From contig CM077597.1 in assembly GCA_039654915.1 (NCBI GenBank), positions 91,452,001 through 91,516,000 of the forward strand: 64,000 nucleotides of DNA, read 5' to 3'. A program made the translations under genes and the position numbers. Origin of the DNA: Aquilaria yunnanensis (taxonomy: Eukaryota; Streptophyta; Magnoliopsida; Malvales; Thymelaeaceae). The notes beneath the pieces are model-generated. The model was not told where the DNA came from, did not search any database, and was given only the letters and a program-made list of their open reading frames with translations. This document shows, one piece after another, positions 34,603 to 48,335 of the stretch; positions within the stretch are counted from its first letter, which is position 1, and the number at the start of each line of letters is the position of its first letter.

Positions 34603-36275
34603 GGTTGTAATGGGGTTGGATTTGGTAAAAAGGGGAGTTTAATGGTGGAGTTTAAGAGAACTAGTAATACAATGAAAAATAAATATGGGCATCTAAAACT
34701 CTAAATACCCAAAGTTTCCCAAATCAACCCTAGTCTCCAAGTTCTCTTCAAAACACAATTCCCTATCAACACATGAGTTTAGTAAGCAAATATGGTTGAA
34801 TTTTAAACTTATTGAATTTAACACCATTTTGTTTACTCTCTCCATTTCAAAATAATTGGCCTCATTTGACTTGCACAAATATTAATGCTAAAGTTTTTTT
34901 TTAATTTTCTCCCATGATTATACATTTATTTGTCAAAAAAAGATAAAAAGAAGATGTCTTTCATATTTACTTTAGTATGGATTCACATGGGTATTAGCAT
35001 ATATAATTTTACTTGAAAAGGAAAGAGATTTTTTTTTAAACAGCCATAAAAGAAAAAGATGGCAAGTATTATGAAACGAAAGGGTTTTTATTTATTTTTT
35101 TTAACTTTATTTTGCGAGAGCTTTTTCATATGATCTCGCTTTTGTCTTTTTCTAACATAAGTAACAAATCAACATTTGTTTAAAACTCAACCATCCAATA
35201 ATATACACTCAATTTTTATGCTTTAAGCTCAACTTACCCCAAATTTTCTTCTATGACAATTTAAGCACAAGGTAACCCAACATATTCTGAAGTACACCCA
35301 ACACTTATTCTTTATTTTATAAAAAAATAACACATTCATTTTAATTCCCTAAGCCCATAATCACATAAGTATCACTAGTTCCAAGGACAATAAGAGATCA
35401 AAATGAAGTGAAAGTGGTTAAACATATATGGTTCAAACAAAAAATAAGACTATAAGGTTCAAAGGGGCTCACTAAGGGATAATGTACAAGGTTAGCTTTT
35501 TGGTAAGTGGTTATCCTTAAAATGCCATCTTCTTCCTTAAATTTACATGCAAGAAGTGAGGTTGCATGGGTCCTTAAGGTCACACATCCAAGCAAGGTCT
35601 AGCTCAAAGCACAAAGTAAGCACTCTCAACAAAAGAAATTAACACATCCTAATAAACACTAAAGGATCAAAAGTGCTCAATAGTTATTTATTTTCCTTAG
35701 GTAACAAGCAACATACTTTAACTGCTTTAAAAAAGTAACAATTATTTTGAGTTGATAAGGTATATATCCAATGATGATATTTCCATGAGTTGGGTTCCTA
35801 AATGCAAACAAACATCCTAAATTCATGCTGAATGTTCCTACATGCAACTATTTATGCTTGCAAGAAAAAAAATTGTTATATTTGTCACACAAAATAGGAT
35901 GTGTTTCAAGAGTGAAAAATTACTATTTACTCAGCCATTATAAACCAAGTGCCTTGTCTAATGGTTTTAATATCAGTATGAGAAAAACTACCCTAAAAGA
36001 AGAAAAAAAATGTTATGTGTCAACTATCCCTTCCCCCAGCCAAATTAAGACATTGTCCCTAATGTCAAAATATGGATAAGAAAAGTAAAGAAGAAATTAC
36101 CTAAAATGGTACTTATTGAACATAAAAACCTTGAAATAACTTAAACTAAAATAAAAAAAACTGATGATAGTAAAACTAAAAGACAAGATAAATAAATTCA
36201 CAAGTCCAATTGCTCTCTTCCATAATGTTTCATTACTTATTAACAAAAATAAAATGACAAGTAGGGTAAAAGATA
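34603..36275 (-). other. Athila 3' UTR and 3' flank of the LOG pseudogene
   Basis: Non-coding. Read on the minus strand from the LOG end it holds the flank shared with copy 1 (35,885-35,980), a GGGACAATGTC block with a G-run (about 36,030-36,065), then GCATGTAGGAACATTCAGCA-type sequence (about 35,820-35,850) usual in Athila 3' ends. Short open frames here lack recognisable domains. Confidence 0.55.
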
Positions 36276-36906
36276 CTTGTGAGATGGAACTGATTGGGAA
36301 AGACTGTTGTGCCCAGTCTATTTAAATTACTGCTAGATCTAGTTTAGGAATGAAAGCATGCATTTTTTCTAGTAATTCTTCAGCAGTTGATGCAAATATT
36401 AGGATTCGTTATGCCGTCTTTAAAATAAATTTATCTTGTATAGCATGATCCATAAAAGATAACAGACCTGCAAAGTAATTATTAACAGTCAACAGCCCAA
36501 TGGGTTTCTGGTACAAATTAAGTTGGGTCATGAAACCAATTTGGAAAATTTTCCTCAATGTGCCAAACCCTCCAGGTAAAGCAATAAAAACATCAGAACT
36601 ATAGAGCATTTGCAACAAACGCTCTTGGAAGTTTTTAACCACTAATTATTCTCCAATCGTGCCCCCAGAAATCAATTTTAAAGGTGTAGGGATAATACCC
36701 AAAACCTGGCTTCCTCCTACAGATGCTGCTATTGCTACACCACCCATTAATCCGATACTGCCTCTCCCATAAACTAAATGTATTTTTTGCTCAACTAGGA
36801 CTTTACCCAAATGGTTTGCTACCCTCAAGAACTATTAATCTTTTCCAGGAAAAGCTCCACAAAATACACAAATATTTTGGAATCTACGAGTTGAGGTTTC
36901 ATCCAT
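36276..36906 (-). pseudogene. LOG-like pseudogene (cassette copy 2)
   Basis: Minus-strand counterpart of the LOG gene at 1063-1692, starting at the aligned ATG (36904-36906) and collinear to the end. Stops interrupt it early (after GAFPGKD), after TIGE, after KTA, and near the C-terminus (AVI). Damage at key sites is visible: GGGS has become GRGS, and the catalytic Glu of PGGxGTxxE reads Lys (PGGFGTLRK). It keeps CVFCG, the usual LOG wording that copy 1 has lost, so copy 1 is not its direct parent. It follows the NABP pseudogene on the same strand with a 230-bp spacer containing one repeat unit. Confidence 0.9.
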
Positions 36907-37309
36907 TTCTATCCTTAACCCTGTGAAAAAATGAAAAGTAGTATGTGCATTTATAGAGATAGAAGGATAATGCAATGATTACACCTACAAGAGTAGGTAG
37001 ATTATTGTCAGAAGAAAAAGAAAATTTTCAACAATAACGGTGTGTATGTACAGTAGTTGTGACTGTGGTTCACATCTTCCACTGATTTTACGTACAGTAA
37101 CAGCTTCAACACCTTCTATGAGTCAGGAATTTGCTTCGAATCCATTTTTCTTATAAACTGTCAAATAGAGTCTTTTAAAGTCAAATTTCCAAGACTATAA
37201 CACTCTTGTTCTTTATGAAAAATACTCCACAAACCAAGAAGTTCTTGTTGCACTAATCCACAAGAATGTGCCTCAAAAGTCAATTGGATATTATCCAAAG
37301 AATCCTTAC

Positions 37310-40247
37310 TGTAATGCCCGGACAATCCAAAGTGATTAGGTCCCGGGTTAAATGGATTTGGAGCATAAGAATTTTTCCTTAATTAGGAATTTAGCTCAAT
37401 TAAATTGAGAAGACAATATGGCATGTGCATAATTGAGTGTTGAACATCTTAAAAATAAGCTTGGCTTAGGCCAAGAGAAATAGTAATGAAAATGATGGTT
37501 TTTAAAGATGAGGGACTAAATTGAACAAAGGGATTTTTAGTGGTTGGGCTCAATTGCCCAAATTTAGAAAGTTGGAGGACTAAAGGGGGAATTATGCCAT
37601 TTTAATGGCTTTGGATGCCTTAGCCAGCCATGCCCCTCCAATTCCCAATATTTTATGTCACCTTCCTCCAAATCCTATTATTTTAATCCACCTCCCACCC
37701 TTAATCATTACCTTGGATTCTTTCTTCACCTACTTTTGACTTTTTCTACCAAACTTACACAAAAGTCTTCCAATTAGTCTTCCATCCATTAAATCTTGTC
37801 TCCCACTCATTTCAAACACATTATTAATTTCCTATTATTTTAATCCACCTCCCACCCTTAATCATTACCTTGGATTCTTTCTTCACCTACTTTTGACTTT
37901 TTCTACCAAACTTACCCAAAAGTCTTCCAATTAGTCTTCATCTCTTTTAATCTTGTCTCCCACCTTCCAAGCACATTATACACTCATTTTCCTTCCCATA
38001 TGGCTGGCCATCACATTCCCACACATTAAAACATAATCACTCCACTCATTCAAAGCCATTTGCTCTCAAACTCTCTCATTCTCTCTCCATTTTCTTCCAT
38101 ACCAAGTCTCATCATTCCAAACACATTTCCAACTCTTTTCTCATCCAAATATTCGTCCATAGCTAGAAATAATCATTCCTCAAATTAAAACCAAGTATTC
38201 TTGGTTGAATTCAAGCTCTAAGACCATAAAGAGCAAGAATCAGATGAAGAATTCAAAGAAAACCAAGGAGGAAATTTTGGCCATTTCCATTTCTTGGAGG
38301 TTTTAAGCTCTACTCAAGGAACTCTTTGTGTGATTGAGTTTCTAAGTTCATTAGAAGCAAGAAATCAAGAAGAAGCTTGAAGAACATCAAGCACAAGAAA
38401 TTGGCCTTACCTCTTCTGTGAGGTTCTGTAAGTGTACACCAAGTGTTCTTGGTATTTTGTGTTATTTGAGTTAATCACCAAGTGTTCTTGGTATCTTATG
38501 GTTACTAATAAAATTCGGCCCATCTTGGTTCTTATGCTAGAAAATAATTTCTAGAGTCAACAAGCAAGGAAAACGAAGGAAAATAAGCTTATAAAGCTTT
38601 CGGTGTTGTGGGTAAGGATTCCTATACTCACTTTATTGCATGGTATAATTCCATGGCCTTTTTATGTGAGTATTCGGGCCCCTAGGTGATGGTCAAAGAA
38701 CCATGTGATCCTAGGAGTGCTAAGAGGGCTTAAGTTATGTTATTGCTTCGGCAATTCTGTTTTGCTCATGAGCTAAGTTAAGTAAGCAAGCATTATGGGC
38801 TAGGAGTTAAGGCGGCCACCTTAATTCCTATGCTAAGTGAGCTCTCCGAAAACATTAAGTATATGAAATTAATGAACTAAAACTTGAGGGATGCTTGCTG
38901 CCCTTCTGTGAACAAAGTGTTAAGTGGCGTGTGTTTGTGTGCTTCTTTGATTTGTTGTGCATGCTAACCCCCGATTATGATATTATTGCTATATGCATGT
39001 ATCTTTTTGTTTTCTTTGTCTTTATGTTTCCTTTGCAGGAATAAGGATTATTTTGCCATTACATTCTTGGCATATGTTAGGCCTTGGAGGCCATAAGTTA
39101 GGCATTGGATGCCACGGAATCCTTATTGAGTTTTATAACTCACCCGCCCTACTCTACTTTTGTAGGTAAAGGTTTGCTTGAAAGATCAAGCTAAGAGTCT
39201 TGAGTACTCTTTCTGTATTCTAAGGTTGGATTTGTGTATGGTATTGCTCAAAATATTCTAAGTATTCTAAGTATATAAGCTGCTTGTAAACAAGCTAAAA
39301 AAAATGTGGACTTTCTGTGCAGGACTTGAAGTCTTAGAATTGTGGGAACAAGGTCTATTAAGGTGGAAATTTGTGTTCCATGGCTTTGTGAATTTATGGG
39401 TTGCTTTTAAGCATGTTTTTGTTGGTCTAACTTTAGTGACCAAATTATGGACTTAGCTAAAATTTGGCCAAAACTTGGCTTTGGGCTTGTATTATGGACT
39501 TGGACATTTTCGGGTATTTTTATTGCTTGGTGGACTTACCAAGGCCCATGCATGAATTTATGGGTTATGTTTTCATGAAATTTGAAGCATGTTGAAATTG
39601 GGCTTACATGTACGTTTTGGGCTTAAATAAGAACTTGAAAATTTTGATTTTATTCTTGGTTAATTTTGGGCCATATGCATGTTAAGTACTAAAAGGCCCA
39701 TAAGCCCATGTCTATGTTAAAAGCATGCAATGTTTGGCTATGTATGCTCATTTAGTAAAGAACATGCAAGTAAATTTAGAAAAAGCATGAAATTGGATGC
39801 TTGTGTAAAGTTTGGCTAATAAGAAATTTAAATGCACGTATGTGAATTAATACATGCCTAAGCATTAGTTGCATTTAAAGGCATTAAGTGATTATGTGCA
39901 CTAGTGAACTCCAAAACGCATAAGCATGCAAAGCATATGCATGAAAATAAGTTTTTAAACTTAAGTTGGTGTTTTAGTTGCCATGCATATTCTTGGCTAA
40001 GCTCGGTAAAGACCATGAAAATGAACACATGAAATCCACATAGGCACTAGCTTGTTTCTGAGAGCACATCAACTTAACCTTAATTAAAGAACTTAACGAG
40101 CTAGTACCGATAAGTATCCTGGGGTTCGTGCCCATAAGTCTTAGTGAGTTTTAAAAGCCCCTTCTGTGTAATGAAAACTTCCGCTGCATGTTTAAAAAAA
40201 AAAAAAAATCAGGCCCAAATGGGCCAGGGGCAGTTTAGGGCACGACA
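37310..40247 (+). repeat. 5' LTR of Tekay-2
   Basis: TGTAATGCCCGG ... GGGCACGACA. It contains a 157-bp tandem duplication (37674-37830 and 37831-37987) with few differences, the same as in the 3' LTR. No reading frame of note. Confidence 0.95.
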
Positions 40248-40250
40248 GCT

Positions 40251-40262
40251 TGGTATCAGAGC
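40251..40262 (+). promoter_or_regulatory. Primer-binding site of Tekay-2
   Basis: TGGTATCAGAGC, a 12-base match to the initiator tRNA-Met complement, three bases from the LTR. Confidence 0.93.
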
Positions 40263-40394
40263 ACAGTTGCTCTTAAGGACCAAAGTTTTGGTCTATGATT
40301 CTTAGTATAGACTTGTTCCCACATAGGTTAAGTCCACTAATGAATATTTATGAATATTGAGCAATTGTGTGCCTTGCTTGTTGTTAATTCCAGG

Positions 40395-41168
40395 ATGAGA
40401 ACCAGAAATACGAACCGAGGCCGAAATGAAAGTGAAACTTCCCATCAGGGGAATGAAAATGCTGGCTTTGTGCCAGAGGCCCAAGTTAGGCCTTCTGAGC
40501 TCATAAGGGCTAATGTTACTGGGCCTAGCATTGATGCCCAAGAAAGAAGAGAGGCAAGAATGGAAGCAATGATGGAAGCTATGCAGGCCAATATGGCCCA
40601 ATTAGCAGCTAGCATGAAGATTCTGGCAAGGGGTCAAGCCCAAGTCCCAGAGCCTACTGGGCAACAAAGAGAGCCACCAATAAGAAGGAGGCTAGGAAAA
40701 GAACCTATACTCGATGATCAAGCCAGTGAAAATGGTGATGATGAGGATGAGGAAAGGAGAAACCCAAGAGCTAGAAGGATAAGATCTGAGATTAGACAAG
40801 AACTGAGGGAAGAAGAAGAAGAAAGTCCAGATGCAGAAGAGCTGGACATAGAAGATATTGATGGGCCTGCCCAACTCACTGTCACCACTGGAACAGTGAG
40901 GGCCCAAAGAGGGAGGCCCAATATGGATAATAGTGGAGGCCTAAGAGAAGGCCAACTAGAGGGGTTCCTTGCCCTAAGACCACCAACATTTAAAGGAAGC
41001 TGTAATCCAGATGAAGCAGAATTCTGGAAAAACCAGATCGAAAAGATCTTTGAGAGAATGGAGGTTTCCGCTTCTCAGAAGGTCTTACTGGCAACCTTCA
41101 AACTAGAAGGAAATGCTGAGTTATGGTGGAGAGCAGTCCATAGGACATATGCTAGCAAAAAATGCTAG
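40395..41168 (+). CDS. gag: Tekay-2 gag, N-terminal part (frame ends after an extra A)
   Basis: Starts at [12 protein letters not shown], the ATG shared with Tekay-1; the frame is open from 40350, but that upstream ATG is not conserved. An acidic and basic linker ([28 protein letters not shown]) precedes the retrotransposon gag domain beginning near [20 protein letters not shown]. The frame stops at 41168, six bases after the AAAAAA run at 41157-41162. In Tekay-1 the run has five A and the frame continues. Ending here would cut the conserved gag domain in half. Gag forms the particle that packages element RNA. Confidence 0.88.
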   Translation: MRTRNTNRGRNESETSHQGNENAGFVPEAQVRPSELIRANVTGPSIDAQERREARMEAMMEAMQANMAQLAASMKILARGQAQVPEPTGQQREPPIRRRLGKEPILDDQASENGDDEDEERRNPRARRIRSEIRQELREEEEESPDAEELDIEDIDGPAQLTVTTGTVRAQRGRPNMDNSGGLREGQLEGFLALRPPTFKGSCNPDEAEFWKNQIEKIFERMEVSASQKVLLATFKLEGNAELWWRAVHRTYASKKC

Positions 41169-44100
41169 GCGGCCTGCTCAAAGTAGAAGAGCAATGAGAT
41201 GGCCCGAATTCGAACAAGTGTTTCATCAACAATACATCGGTGAAGCACAGAAAGACCAAAAGCAGGTTGAGTTTGACCTGCTTGAGCAGAAAGAGCTCTC
41301 CGTACTGGAATACGAACAGAGATTCAGTAACCTCATACGGTACGCACCACAGTACGATGATCGAGAGGACCTTAAGGCCAAGAGGTTCCTTCGGGGACTT
41401 AGGCCAGAGCTGAGGCAAATACTCAGAGCAGTAGGAGCCCATAAATACTACGACATTGTACAGAGGGCTATGGCCCTAGAGCAAGAATTCAGGGAGCAAG
41501 CCATGAATGGCCCTGGAAGTACTAGTGGGATGCAAAAATTCTCTAAGAAGAGAGGCAGAGAAAGCTTGGCATATGAGCCAAGAAAGGGTAACAAAAGAGA
41601 GAAGACCGCATCCCCCTATGGGCCACAATGTGAGACATGTGGAAAATTCCATGGCCAGAAGCCATGTTATAGGCTCACTTCCGGATGCCTTAAATGTGGT
41701 GCCCAGGATCACTGGGTAAAAGACTGTCCTGTCAGGGGAGAAGATCAGAGGACCCCAGGAGGGTTTAATAACAGATGGGCACAGAGGCAATTGCCCATAA
41801 GGAGGCCCAATATGCCTCCACCCCCACAAAGAAGGGACCAAGATAAGGCCAGGAGGGGACAACCTCAGGCTACTGGAAGAATATTCCAGATTGAGACATC
41901 GATGAAAGCACGAGAGGACCCAGAGGTCAACAAAGCTGGGGAGGATGAGGAAGAAATAGACCAGGCTAAGCTGGTCAGGAAGACTCTAAAAGGTACCATT
42001 TCCATAAATGGTTATGAAGTATCAGTTTTGTTCGATACTGGAGCATCTTTATCTATAGTATCCTTTAAGTTAGTCAAAGATATAAACCTCGAAGTATGCA
42101 ATACAGATAAAATGTACCTGGTTAAAACTGCCGGGAATGAGGTTATGATAACATACCATATTGTAAAAGATTGCATGCTTAAGCTAGGTGAACTAGAGCT
42201 TAGAGCCGACCTGATGGTCTTGGATACTAATGGATATGACATCATCCTAGGAATGAACTGGCTTAGTGCCAATCGGGTGGTTATAGACTGCCATGCCAGG
42301 CAACTTTATCTGCCTAGGCACAAACCTCAATCTTTGGAAAAATCTCCTGGGTTAGTCCCAGATTTTCATTTAAAGGTGGTGGAACACAAACCCTTATTAC
42401 TAAAAGGTGAATACCTAGGGTTAAATGGAACAGAAGTAGAAATAGAGCTGGGTAAAATACCCATAGTAAGAGAATTCCCTGAAGTGTTCCCCACTGATCT
42501 CCCAGGACTCCCTCCTGCAAGAGAGGTTGAGTTTGAGATCAAATTAGTGCCAGGAGCTGCACCAGCATCTATTGCTCCATACAGGATGGCTATTCCTGAA
42601 ATGATGGAACTAAAGAAGCAACTGGATGAGTTGCTTGAGAAAGGTTTCATAAGGCCAAGTACATCTCCTTGGGGAGCACCTGTACTTTTTGTGAAGAAGA
42701 AAGATGGAACCCTTAGGTTGTGCATTGATTACAGGAAGCTCAATGCACTGACCATTAAGAATAAGTACCCCCTCCCAAGGATCGAGGATCTATTTGATCA
42801 GTTAAAGGGAGCTAAGGTCTTTTCCAAAATAGACCTCAGATCTGGATACTTCCAGCTGAAAGTCAGGGAAGAAGATGTCCCAAAGACAGCTTTCAGGACC
42901 AGATATGGTCACTTTGAGTACACAGTGATGCCATTTGGGCTCACAAATGCACCAGCCTTTTTTATGGACCTCATGCAAAGAGTGTTTAAAGCTCATTTAG
43001 ACCACTTTGTTGTGGTATTTATTGATGACATATTGGTGTACTCAAAGGATGAAGAAGCCCATAAGGAGCACCTAAGAGTGGTGCTAAGCCTGTTAAAGGA
43101 ACATGAATTATATGGCAAATTAAGTAAGTGCCAATTCTGGGCTAAAGAAATTGGATTTCTCGGACATGTAATCAATGAGCATGGTTTAGCTGTTGATCCC
43201 GAGAAAATTAAAGCTGTCTTGGAATGGAAGCAACCTCAGACTGTGAGGGACATAAGAAGCTTCTTGGGACTTGCTGGCTATTACAGGAGATTTGTGCCTA
43301 AATTTTCTGTACTAGCAGCTCCGCTCACTCAATTGACAAGAAAGGACCAAAAGTTTGAGTGGAGTGAGCAATGCGAGGCTAGCTTCCGAGAACTTAAGGA
43401 AAGATTGACTACAGCCCCAATACTGGTTCTACCAGACCCTACTAAGGAGTATATAGTTTACACGGATGCTTCTCGAGTTGGGCTGGGCTGTGTCTTAATG
43501 CAAGGGAAGCAAGCAATAGCCTATGGATCAAGACAATTAAGGCCTCATGAGAAGAATTATCCAGTTCATGATCTGGAATTAGCGGCAGTGATTTTTGCTC
43601 TGAAGCAATGGAGGCACTACCTACTTGGAGGCAGATTCCAAGTCTTCACAGACCACAAGAGTCTAAGGTACCTGTTTACACAAAAGGACCTGAACATGAG
43701 GCAAAGAAGATGGCTTGAGTACCTGAAAGATTTTGAGTGCGTCATCGAGTATACGGCCGGAAAAGCCAATGTGGTAGCTGATGCTCTCAGTAGGAAGTAC
43801 ACGGGAATACTCAAAGCCACTGGAGAGCCTACCGAGGCAGAGGTACTCAGTTTATCTGGGTTGGCCCAAGATTGGGATAAGTGGGAAATGGACCAAGTAA
43901 AGGTCTTAACTATTAGGACTGAGTGGAAAGACCTAATTCAGGAAGCTCAGCTTCAAGATGAGGAGATTCCCAGGATCTCTGGGCAGAAACAAGGAAAGTT
44001 GTATCAAGGATTTTCCTTTAAGGCTGGAATATTATATTTCCGGGATAGGATTTATGTGCCAAATAAGGATGGAATCAGGCAACAAATCCTAGAAGAAGCC

Positions 44101-45384
44101 CACTCCAGTTTGATGAGTATGCATCCTGGAGCTCAGAAAATGTATAAGGATTTGAAATCCCATTTCTGGTGGCCATATATGAAGCAAGAGATTGGTGCTT
44201 CTGTGGCTAAGTGTATGACTTGTCAACAAGTCAAAGTGGAGCACCAGAGACCTGGTGGAAAATTACAGAGCTTACCTATACCAGAAAGAAAATGGGGATC
44301 CATATCCATGGACTTTGTAGTGGGTTTGCCACTGACCCGAAGAAAGTGTAATACAATCTGGGTCATAGTGGATAGATTGACTAAGGCAGCCCACTTCTTG
44401 CCCATAAACCTTACAGACTCCCTGGAGAAATTAGCCCAACTATACGTTAAGGAGATAGTAAGGCTACATGGTGTACCGGACGATATTGTCTCGGATCGAG
44501 ACCCAAGATTTGTTTCCAGATTCTGGAAGTCCTTACACCATGCCTTGGGCACTAAGTTAAAGTTTAGTTCTGCATACCATCCTCAAACGGATGGACAGAC
44601 TGAAAGAACCATTCAGACATTGGAAGATATGTTAAGGTGTTGTGTTATTGACTTCCAAGGAGAATGGGATAAACACTTGCCTTTAGTGGAGTTTTCATAC
44701 AACAATAGCCATCACTCAGTGATTGGCATGGCACCTTATGAAGCACTCTATGGAAGAAGATGCATAACTCCACACTGCTGGCATGAGCCAGGTGATAAGT
44801 TGGAAATTGGCCCAGAACTCATAAGAGAAACTACTGGGAAGATTAAGCAAATCCAGGAAAGGATTAAGACTGCCAACAATAGGCAAGAATCATATGCCAA
44901 CCTCAAGAAAAGAAGAGACCTGGAGTTCCAGGTAGGAGACCAAGTATGGTTAAAAGTATCTCCTATGAAAGGAGTAATGAGGTTTGGAAAACGGGGAAAA
45001 TTAGCCCCGAGGTATGTAGGACCATACCTAATACTCGCAAGAGTAGGAAATGTAGCCTACAAGTTAGAGCTACCGCCTGAGCTGGGACATGTACATGACA
45101 CATTCCATGTAAGCCTATTGAAGAAGTGTGTATTTGATCCTAAACAAGTGGTACATGTCACTAGTGTTCCCATCACCCAAGATCTCACCTATGAAGAAGA
45201 ACCAATTCGGGTATTGGCAAAGGACACTAGGAAGCTCAGAAGTAAGTGGATATCGATGGTAAAAGTCCAATGGACTAACCATTCTGAGGAGGAGGCCACA
45301 TGGGAGGTTGAAGCTGAAATGCTTAAGAATTATCCTGATATCTTCCCTAAACTTCTAGGAAATTTGGAGGACCAAATTTCTTAA
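41113..45384 (+). CDS. pol: Tekay-2 gag C-terminus and pol polyprotein (PR-RT-RNase H-INT-chromodomain-like)
   Basis: A single open frame of 1423 codons; genuine homology begins after the A-run at about 41163, so the first 17 residues are out-of-frame gag. Domains in order: rest of gag, CCHC knuckle [14 protein letters not shown] (192-205), aspartic protease LFDTGAS (Asp308), reverse transcriptase with FIDDILVYS (Asp638, Asp639), RNase H (YTDAS, Asp785), integrase HHCC zinc site (His997 to Cys1037), integrase core Asp1067, Asp1128, Glu1164 (D-x60-D-x35-E), and a chromodomain-like tail ([15 protein letters not shown], about 1385-1400) of the Tekay/Del type. All catalytic residues are present. 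The product would copy element RNA and integrate it. Translation requires a +1 shift in gag or an element copy without the extra base. Confidence 0.96.
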   Translation: MLSYGGEQSIGHMLAKNARRPAQSRRAMRWPEFEQVFHQQYIGEAQKDQKQVEFDLLEQKELSVLEYEQRFSNLIRYAPQYDDREDLKAKRFLRGLRPELRQILRAVGAHKYYDIVQRAMALEQEFREQAMNGPGSTSGMQKFSKKRGRESLAYEPRKGNKREKTASPYGPQCETCGKFHGQKPCYRLTSGCLKCGAQDHWVKDCPVRGEDQRTPGGFNNRWAQRQLPIRRPNMPPPPQRRDQDKARRGQPQATGRIFQIETSMKAREDPEVNKAGEDEEEIDQAKLVRKTLKGTISINGYEVSVLFDTGASLSIVSFKLVKDINLEVCNTDKMYLVKTAGNEVMITYHIVKDCMLKLGELELRADLMVLDTNGYDIILGMNWLSANRVVIDCHARQLYLPRHKPQSLEKSPGLVPDFHLKVVEHKPLLLKGEYLGLNGTEVEIELGKIPIVREFPEVFPTDLPGLPPAREVEFEIKLVPGAAPASIAPYRMAIPEMMELKKQLDELLEKGFIRPSTSPWGAPVLFVKKKDGTLRLCIDYRKLNALTIKNKYPLPRIEDLFDQLKGAKVFSKIDLRSGYFQLKVREEDVPKTAFRTRYGHFEYTVMPFGLTNAPAFFMDLMQRVFKAHLDHFVVVFIDDILVYSKDEEAHKEHLRVVLSLLKEHELYGKLSKCQFWAKEIGFLGHVINEHGLAVDPEKIKAVLEWKQPQTVRDIRSFLGLAGYYRRFVPKFSVLAAPLTQLTRKDQKFEWSEQCEASFRELKERLTTAPILVLPDPTKEYIVYTDASRVGLGCVLMQGKQAIAYGSRQLRPHEKNYPVHDLELAAVIFALKQWRHYLLGGRFQVFTDHKSLRYLFTQKDLNMRQRRWLEYLKDFECVIEYTAGKANVVADALSRKYTGILKATGEPTEAEVLSLSGLAQDWDKWEMDQVKVLTIRTEWKDLIQEAQLQDEEIPRISGQKQGKLYQGFSFKAGILYFRDRIYVPNKDGIRQQILEEAHSSLMSMHPGAQKMYKDLKSHFWWPYMKQEIGASVAKCMTCQQVKVEHQRPGGKLQSLPIPERKWGSISMDFVVGLPLTRRKCNTIWVIVDRLTKAAHFLPINLTDSLEKLAQLYVKEIVRLHGVPDDIVSDRDPRFVSRFWKSLHHALGTKLKFSSAYHPQTDGQTERTIQTLEDMLRCCVIDFQGEWDKHLPLVEFSYNNSHHSVIGMAPYEALYGRRCITPHCWHEPGDKLEIGPELIRETTGKIKQIQERIKTANNRQESYANLKKRRDLEFQVGDQVWLKVSPMKGVMRFGKRGKLAPRYVGPYLILARVGNVAYKLELPPELGHVHDTFHVSLLKKCVFDPKQVVHVTSVPITQDLTYEEEPIRVLAKDTRKLRSKWISMVKVQWTNHSEEEATWEVEAEMLKNYPDIFPKLLGNLEDQIS

Positions 45385-45396
45385 GGAGGGGAGTGT
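45383..45396 (+). promoter_or_regulatory. Polypurine tract of Tekay-2
   Basis: AAGGAGGGGAGTGT runs up to the 3' LTR start. It overlaps the pol stop, as in Tekay-1. Confidence 0.85.
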
Positions 45397-48335
45397 TGTA
45401 ATGCCCGGACAATCCAAAGTGATTAGGTCCCGGGTTAAATGGATTTGGAGCATAAGAATTTTTCCTTAATTAGGAATTTAGCTCAATTAAATTGAGAAGA
45501 CAATATGGCATGTGCATAATTGAGTGTTGAACATCTTAAAAATAAGCTTGGCTTAGGCCAAGAGAAATAGTAATGAAAATGATGGTTTTTAAAGATGAGG
45601 GACTAAATTGAACAAAGGGATTTTTAGTGGTTGGGCTCAATTGCCCAAATTTAGAAAGTTGGAGGACTAAAGGGGGAATTATGCCATTTTAATGGCTTTG
45701 GATGCCTTAGCCAGCCATGCCCCTCCAATTCCCAATATTTTATGTCACCTTCCTCCAAATCCTATTATTTTAATCCACCTCCCACCCTTAATCATTACCT
45801 TGGATTCTTTCTTCACCTACTTTTGACTTTTTCTACCAAACTTACACAAAAGTCTTCCAATTAGTCTTCCATCCATTAAATCTTGTCTCCCACTCATTTC
45901 AAACACATTATTAATTTCCTATTATTTTAATCCACCTCCCACCCTTAATCATTACCTTGGATTCTTTCTTCACCTACTTTTGACTTTTTCTACCAAACTT
46001 ACCCAAAAGTCTTCCAATTAGTCTTCATCTCTTTTAATCTTGTCTCCCACCTTCCAAGCACATTATACACTCATTTTCCTTCCCATATGGCTGGCCATCA
46101 CATTCCCACACATTAAAACATAATCACTCCACTCATTCAAAGCCATTTGCTCTCAAACTCTCTCATTCTCTCTCCATTTTCTTCCATACCAAGTCTCATC
46201 ATTCCAAACACATTTCCAACTCTTTTCTCATCCAAATATTCGTCCATAGCTAGAAATAATCATTCCTCAAATTAAAACCAAGTATTCTTGGTTGAATTCA
46301 AGCTCTAAGACCATAAAGAGCAAGAATCAGATGAAGAATTCAAAGAAAACCAAGGAGGAAATTTTGGCCATTTCCATTTCTTGGAGGTTTTAAGCTCTAC
46401 TCAAGGAACTCTTTGTGTGATTGAGTTTCTAAGTTCATTAGAAGCAAGAAATCAAGAAGAAGCTTGAAGAACATCAAGCACAAGAAATTGGCCTTACCTC
46501 TTCTGTGAGGTTCTGTAAGTGTACACCAAGTGTTCTTGGTATTTTGTGTTATTTGAGTTAATCACCAAGTGTTCTTGGTATCTTATGGTTACTAATAAAA
46601 TTCGGCCCATCTTGGTTCTTATGCTAGAAAATAATTTCTAGAGTCAACAAGCAAGGAAAACGAAGGAAAATAAGCTTATAAAGCTTTCGGTGTTGTGGGT
46701 AAGGATTCCTATACTCACTTTATTGCATGGTATAATTCCATGGCCTTTTTATGTGAGTATTCGGGCCCCTAGGTGATGGTCAAAGAACCATGTGATCCTA
46801 GGAGTGCTAAGAGGGCTTAAGTTATGTTATTGCTTCGGCAATTCTGTTTTGCTCATGAGCTAAGTTAAGTAAGCAAGCATTATGGGCTAGGAGTTAAGGC
46901 GGCCACCTTAATTCCTATGCTAAGTGAGCTCTCCGAAAACATTAAGTATATGAAATTAATGAACTAAAACTTGAGGGATGCTTGCTGCCCTTCTGTGAAC
47001 AAAGTGTTAAGTGGCGTGTGTTTGTGTGCTTCTTTGATTTGTTGTGCATGCTAACCCCCGATTATGATATTATTGCTATATGCATGTATCTTTTTGTTTT
47101 CTTTGTCTTTATGTTTCCTTTGCAGGAATAAGGATTATTTTGCCATTACATTCTTGGCATATGTTAGGCCTTGGAGGCCATAAGTTAGGCATTGGATGCC
47201 ACGGAATCCTTATTGAGTTTTATAACTCACCCGCCCTACTCTACTTTTGTAGGTAAAGGTTTGCTTGAAAGATCAAGCTAAGAGTCTTGAGTACTCTTTC
47301 TGTATTCTAAGGTTGGATTTGTGTATGGTATTGCTCAAAATATTCTAAGTATTCTAAGTATATAAGCTGCTTGTAAACAAGCTAAAAAAAATGTGGACTT
47401 TCTGTGCAGGACTTGAAGTCTTAGAATTGTGGGAACAAGGTCTATTAAGGTGGAAATTTGTGTTCCATGGCTTTGTGAATTTATGGGTTGCTTTTAAGCA
47501 TGTTTTTGTTGGTCTAACTTTAGTGACCAAATTATGGACTTAGCTAAAATTTGGCCAAAACTTGGCTTTGGGCTTGTATTATGGACTTGGACATTTTCGG
47601 GTATTTTTATTGCTTGGTGGACTTACCAAGGCCCATGCATGAATTTATGGGTTATGTTTTCATGAAATTTGAAGCATGTTGAAATTGGGCTTACATGTAC
47701 GTTTTGGGCTTAAATAAGAACTTGAAAATTTTGATTTTATTCTTGGTTAATTTTGGGCCATATGCATGTTAAGTACTAAAAGGCCCATAAGCCCATGTCT
47801 ATGTTAAAAGCATGCAATGTTTGGCTATGTATGCTCATTTAGTAAAGAACATGCAAGTAAATTTAGAAAAAGCATGAAATTGGATGCTTGTGTAAAGTTT
47901 GGCTAATAAGAAATTTAAATGCACGTATGTGAATTAATACATGCCTAAGCATTAGTTGCATTTAAAGGCATTAAGTGATTATGTGCACTAGTGAACTCCA
48001 AAACGCATAAGCATGCAAAGCATATGCATGAAAATAAGTTTTTAAACTTAAGTTGGTGTTTTAGTTGCCATGCATATTCTTGGCTAAGCTCGGTAAAGAC
48101 CATGAAAATGAACACATGAAATCCACATAGGCACTAGCTTGTTTCTGAGAGCACATCAACTTAACCTTAATTAAAGAACTTAACGAGCTAGTACCGATAA
48201 GTATCCTGGGGTTCGTGCCCATAAGTCTTAGTGAGTTTTAAAAGCCCCTTCTGTGTAATGAAAACTTCCGCTGCATGTTTAAAAAAAAAAAAAAAATCAG
48301 GCCCAAATGGGCCAGGGGCAGTTTAGGGCACGACA
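45397..48335 (+). repeat. 3' LTR of Tekay-2
   Basis: Copy of the 5' LTR, one A longer near 48281. It carries the same 157-bp duplication (45761-46074). Followed by CTTAC and then the NABP pseudogene. Confidence 0.95.

Larger units (their letters stand above)
37310..48335 (+). mobile_element. Tekay-2: young, nearly intact Tekay/Del chromovirus-type retrotransposon
   Basis: 11,026 bp, TG...CA ends, CTTAC at 37305-37309 and 48336-48340. The LTRs are 2938 and 2939 bp; the segments I compared line by line were identical except for one A in a homopolymer (15 versus 16). It has a primer site, gag, full pol with a C-terminal chromodomain-like tail, and a polypurine tract. The only coding fault seen is one extra A in gag. 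It inserted into the NABP pseudogene, antisense to it. Confidence 0.95.

Noticed and set aside
36723..36926. Plus-strand frame of 67 codons
   Set aside because: Antisense shadow of the LOG pseudogene.
41152..44552. Several minus-strand frames of 60-128 codons across Tekay-2 pol
   Set aside because: They are shadows of the intact plus-strand polyprotein.
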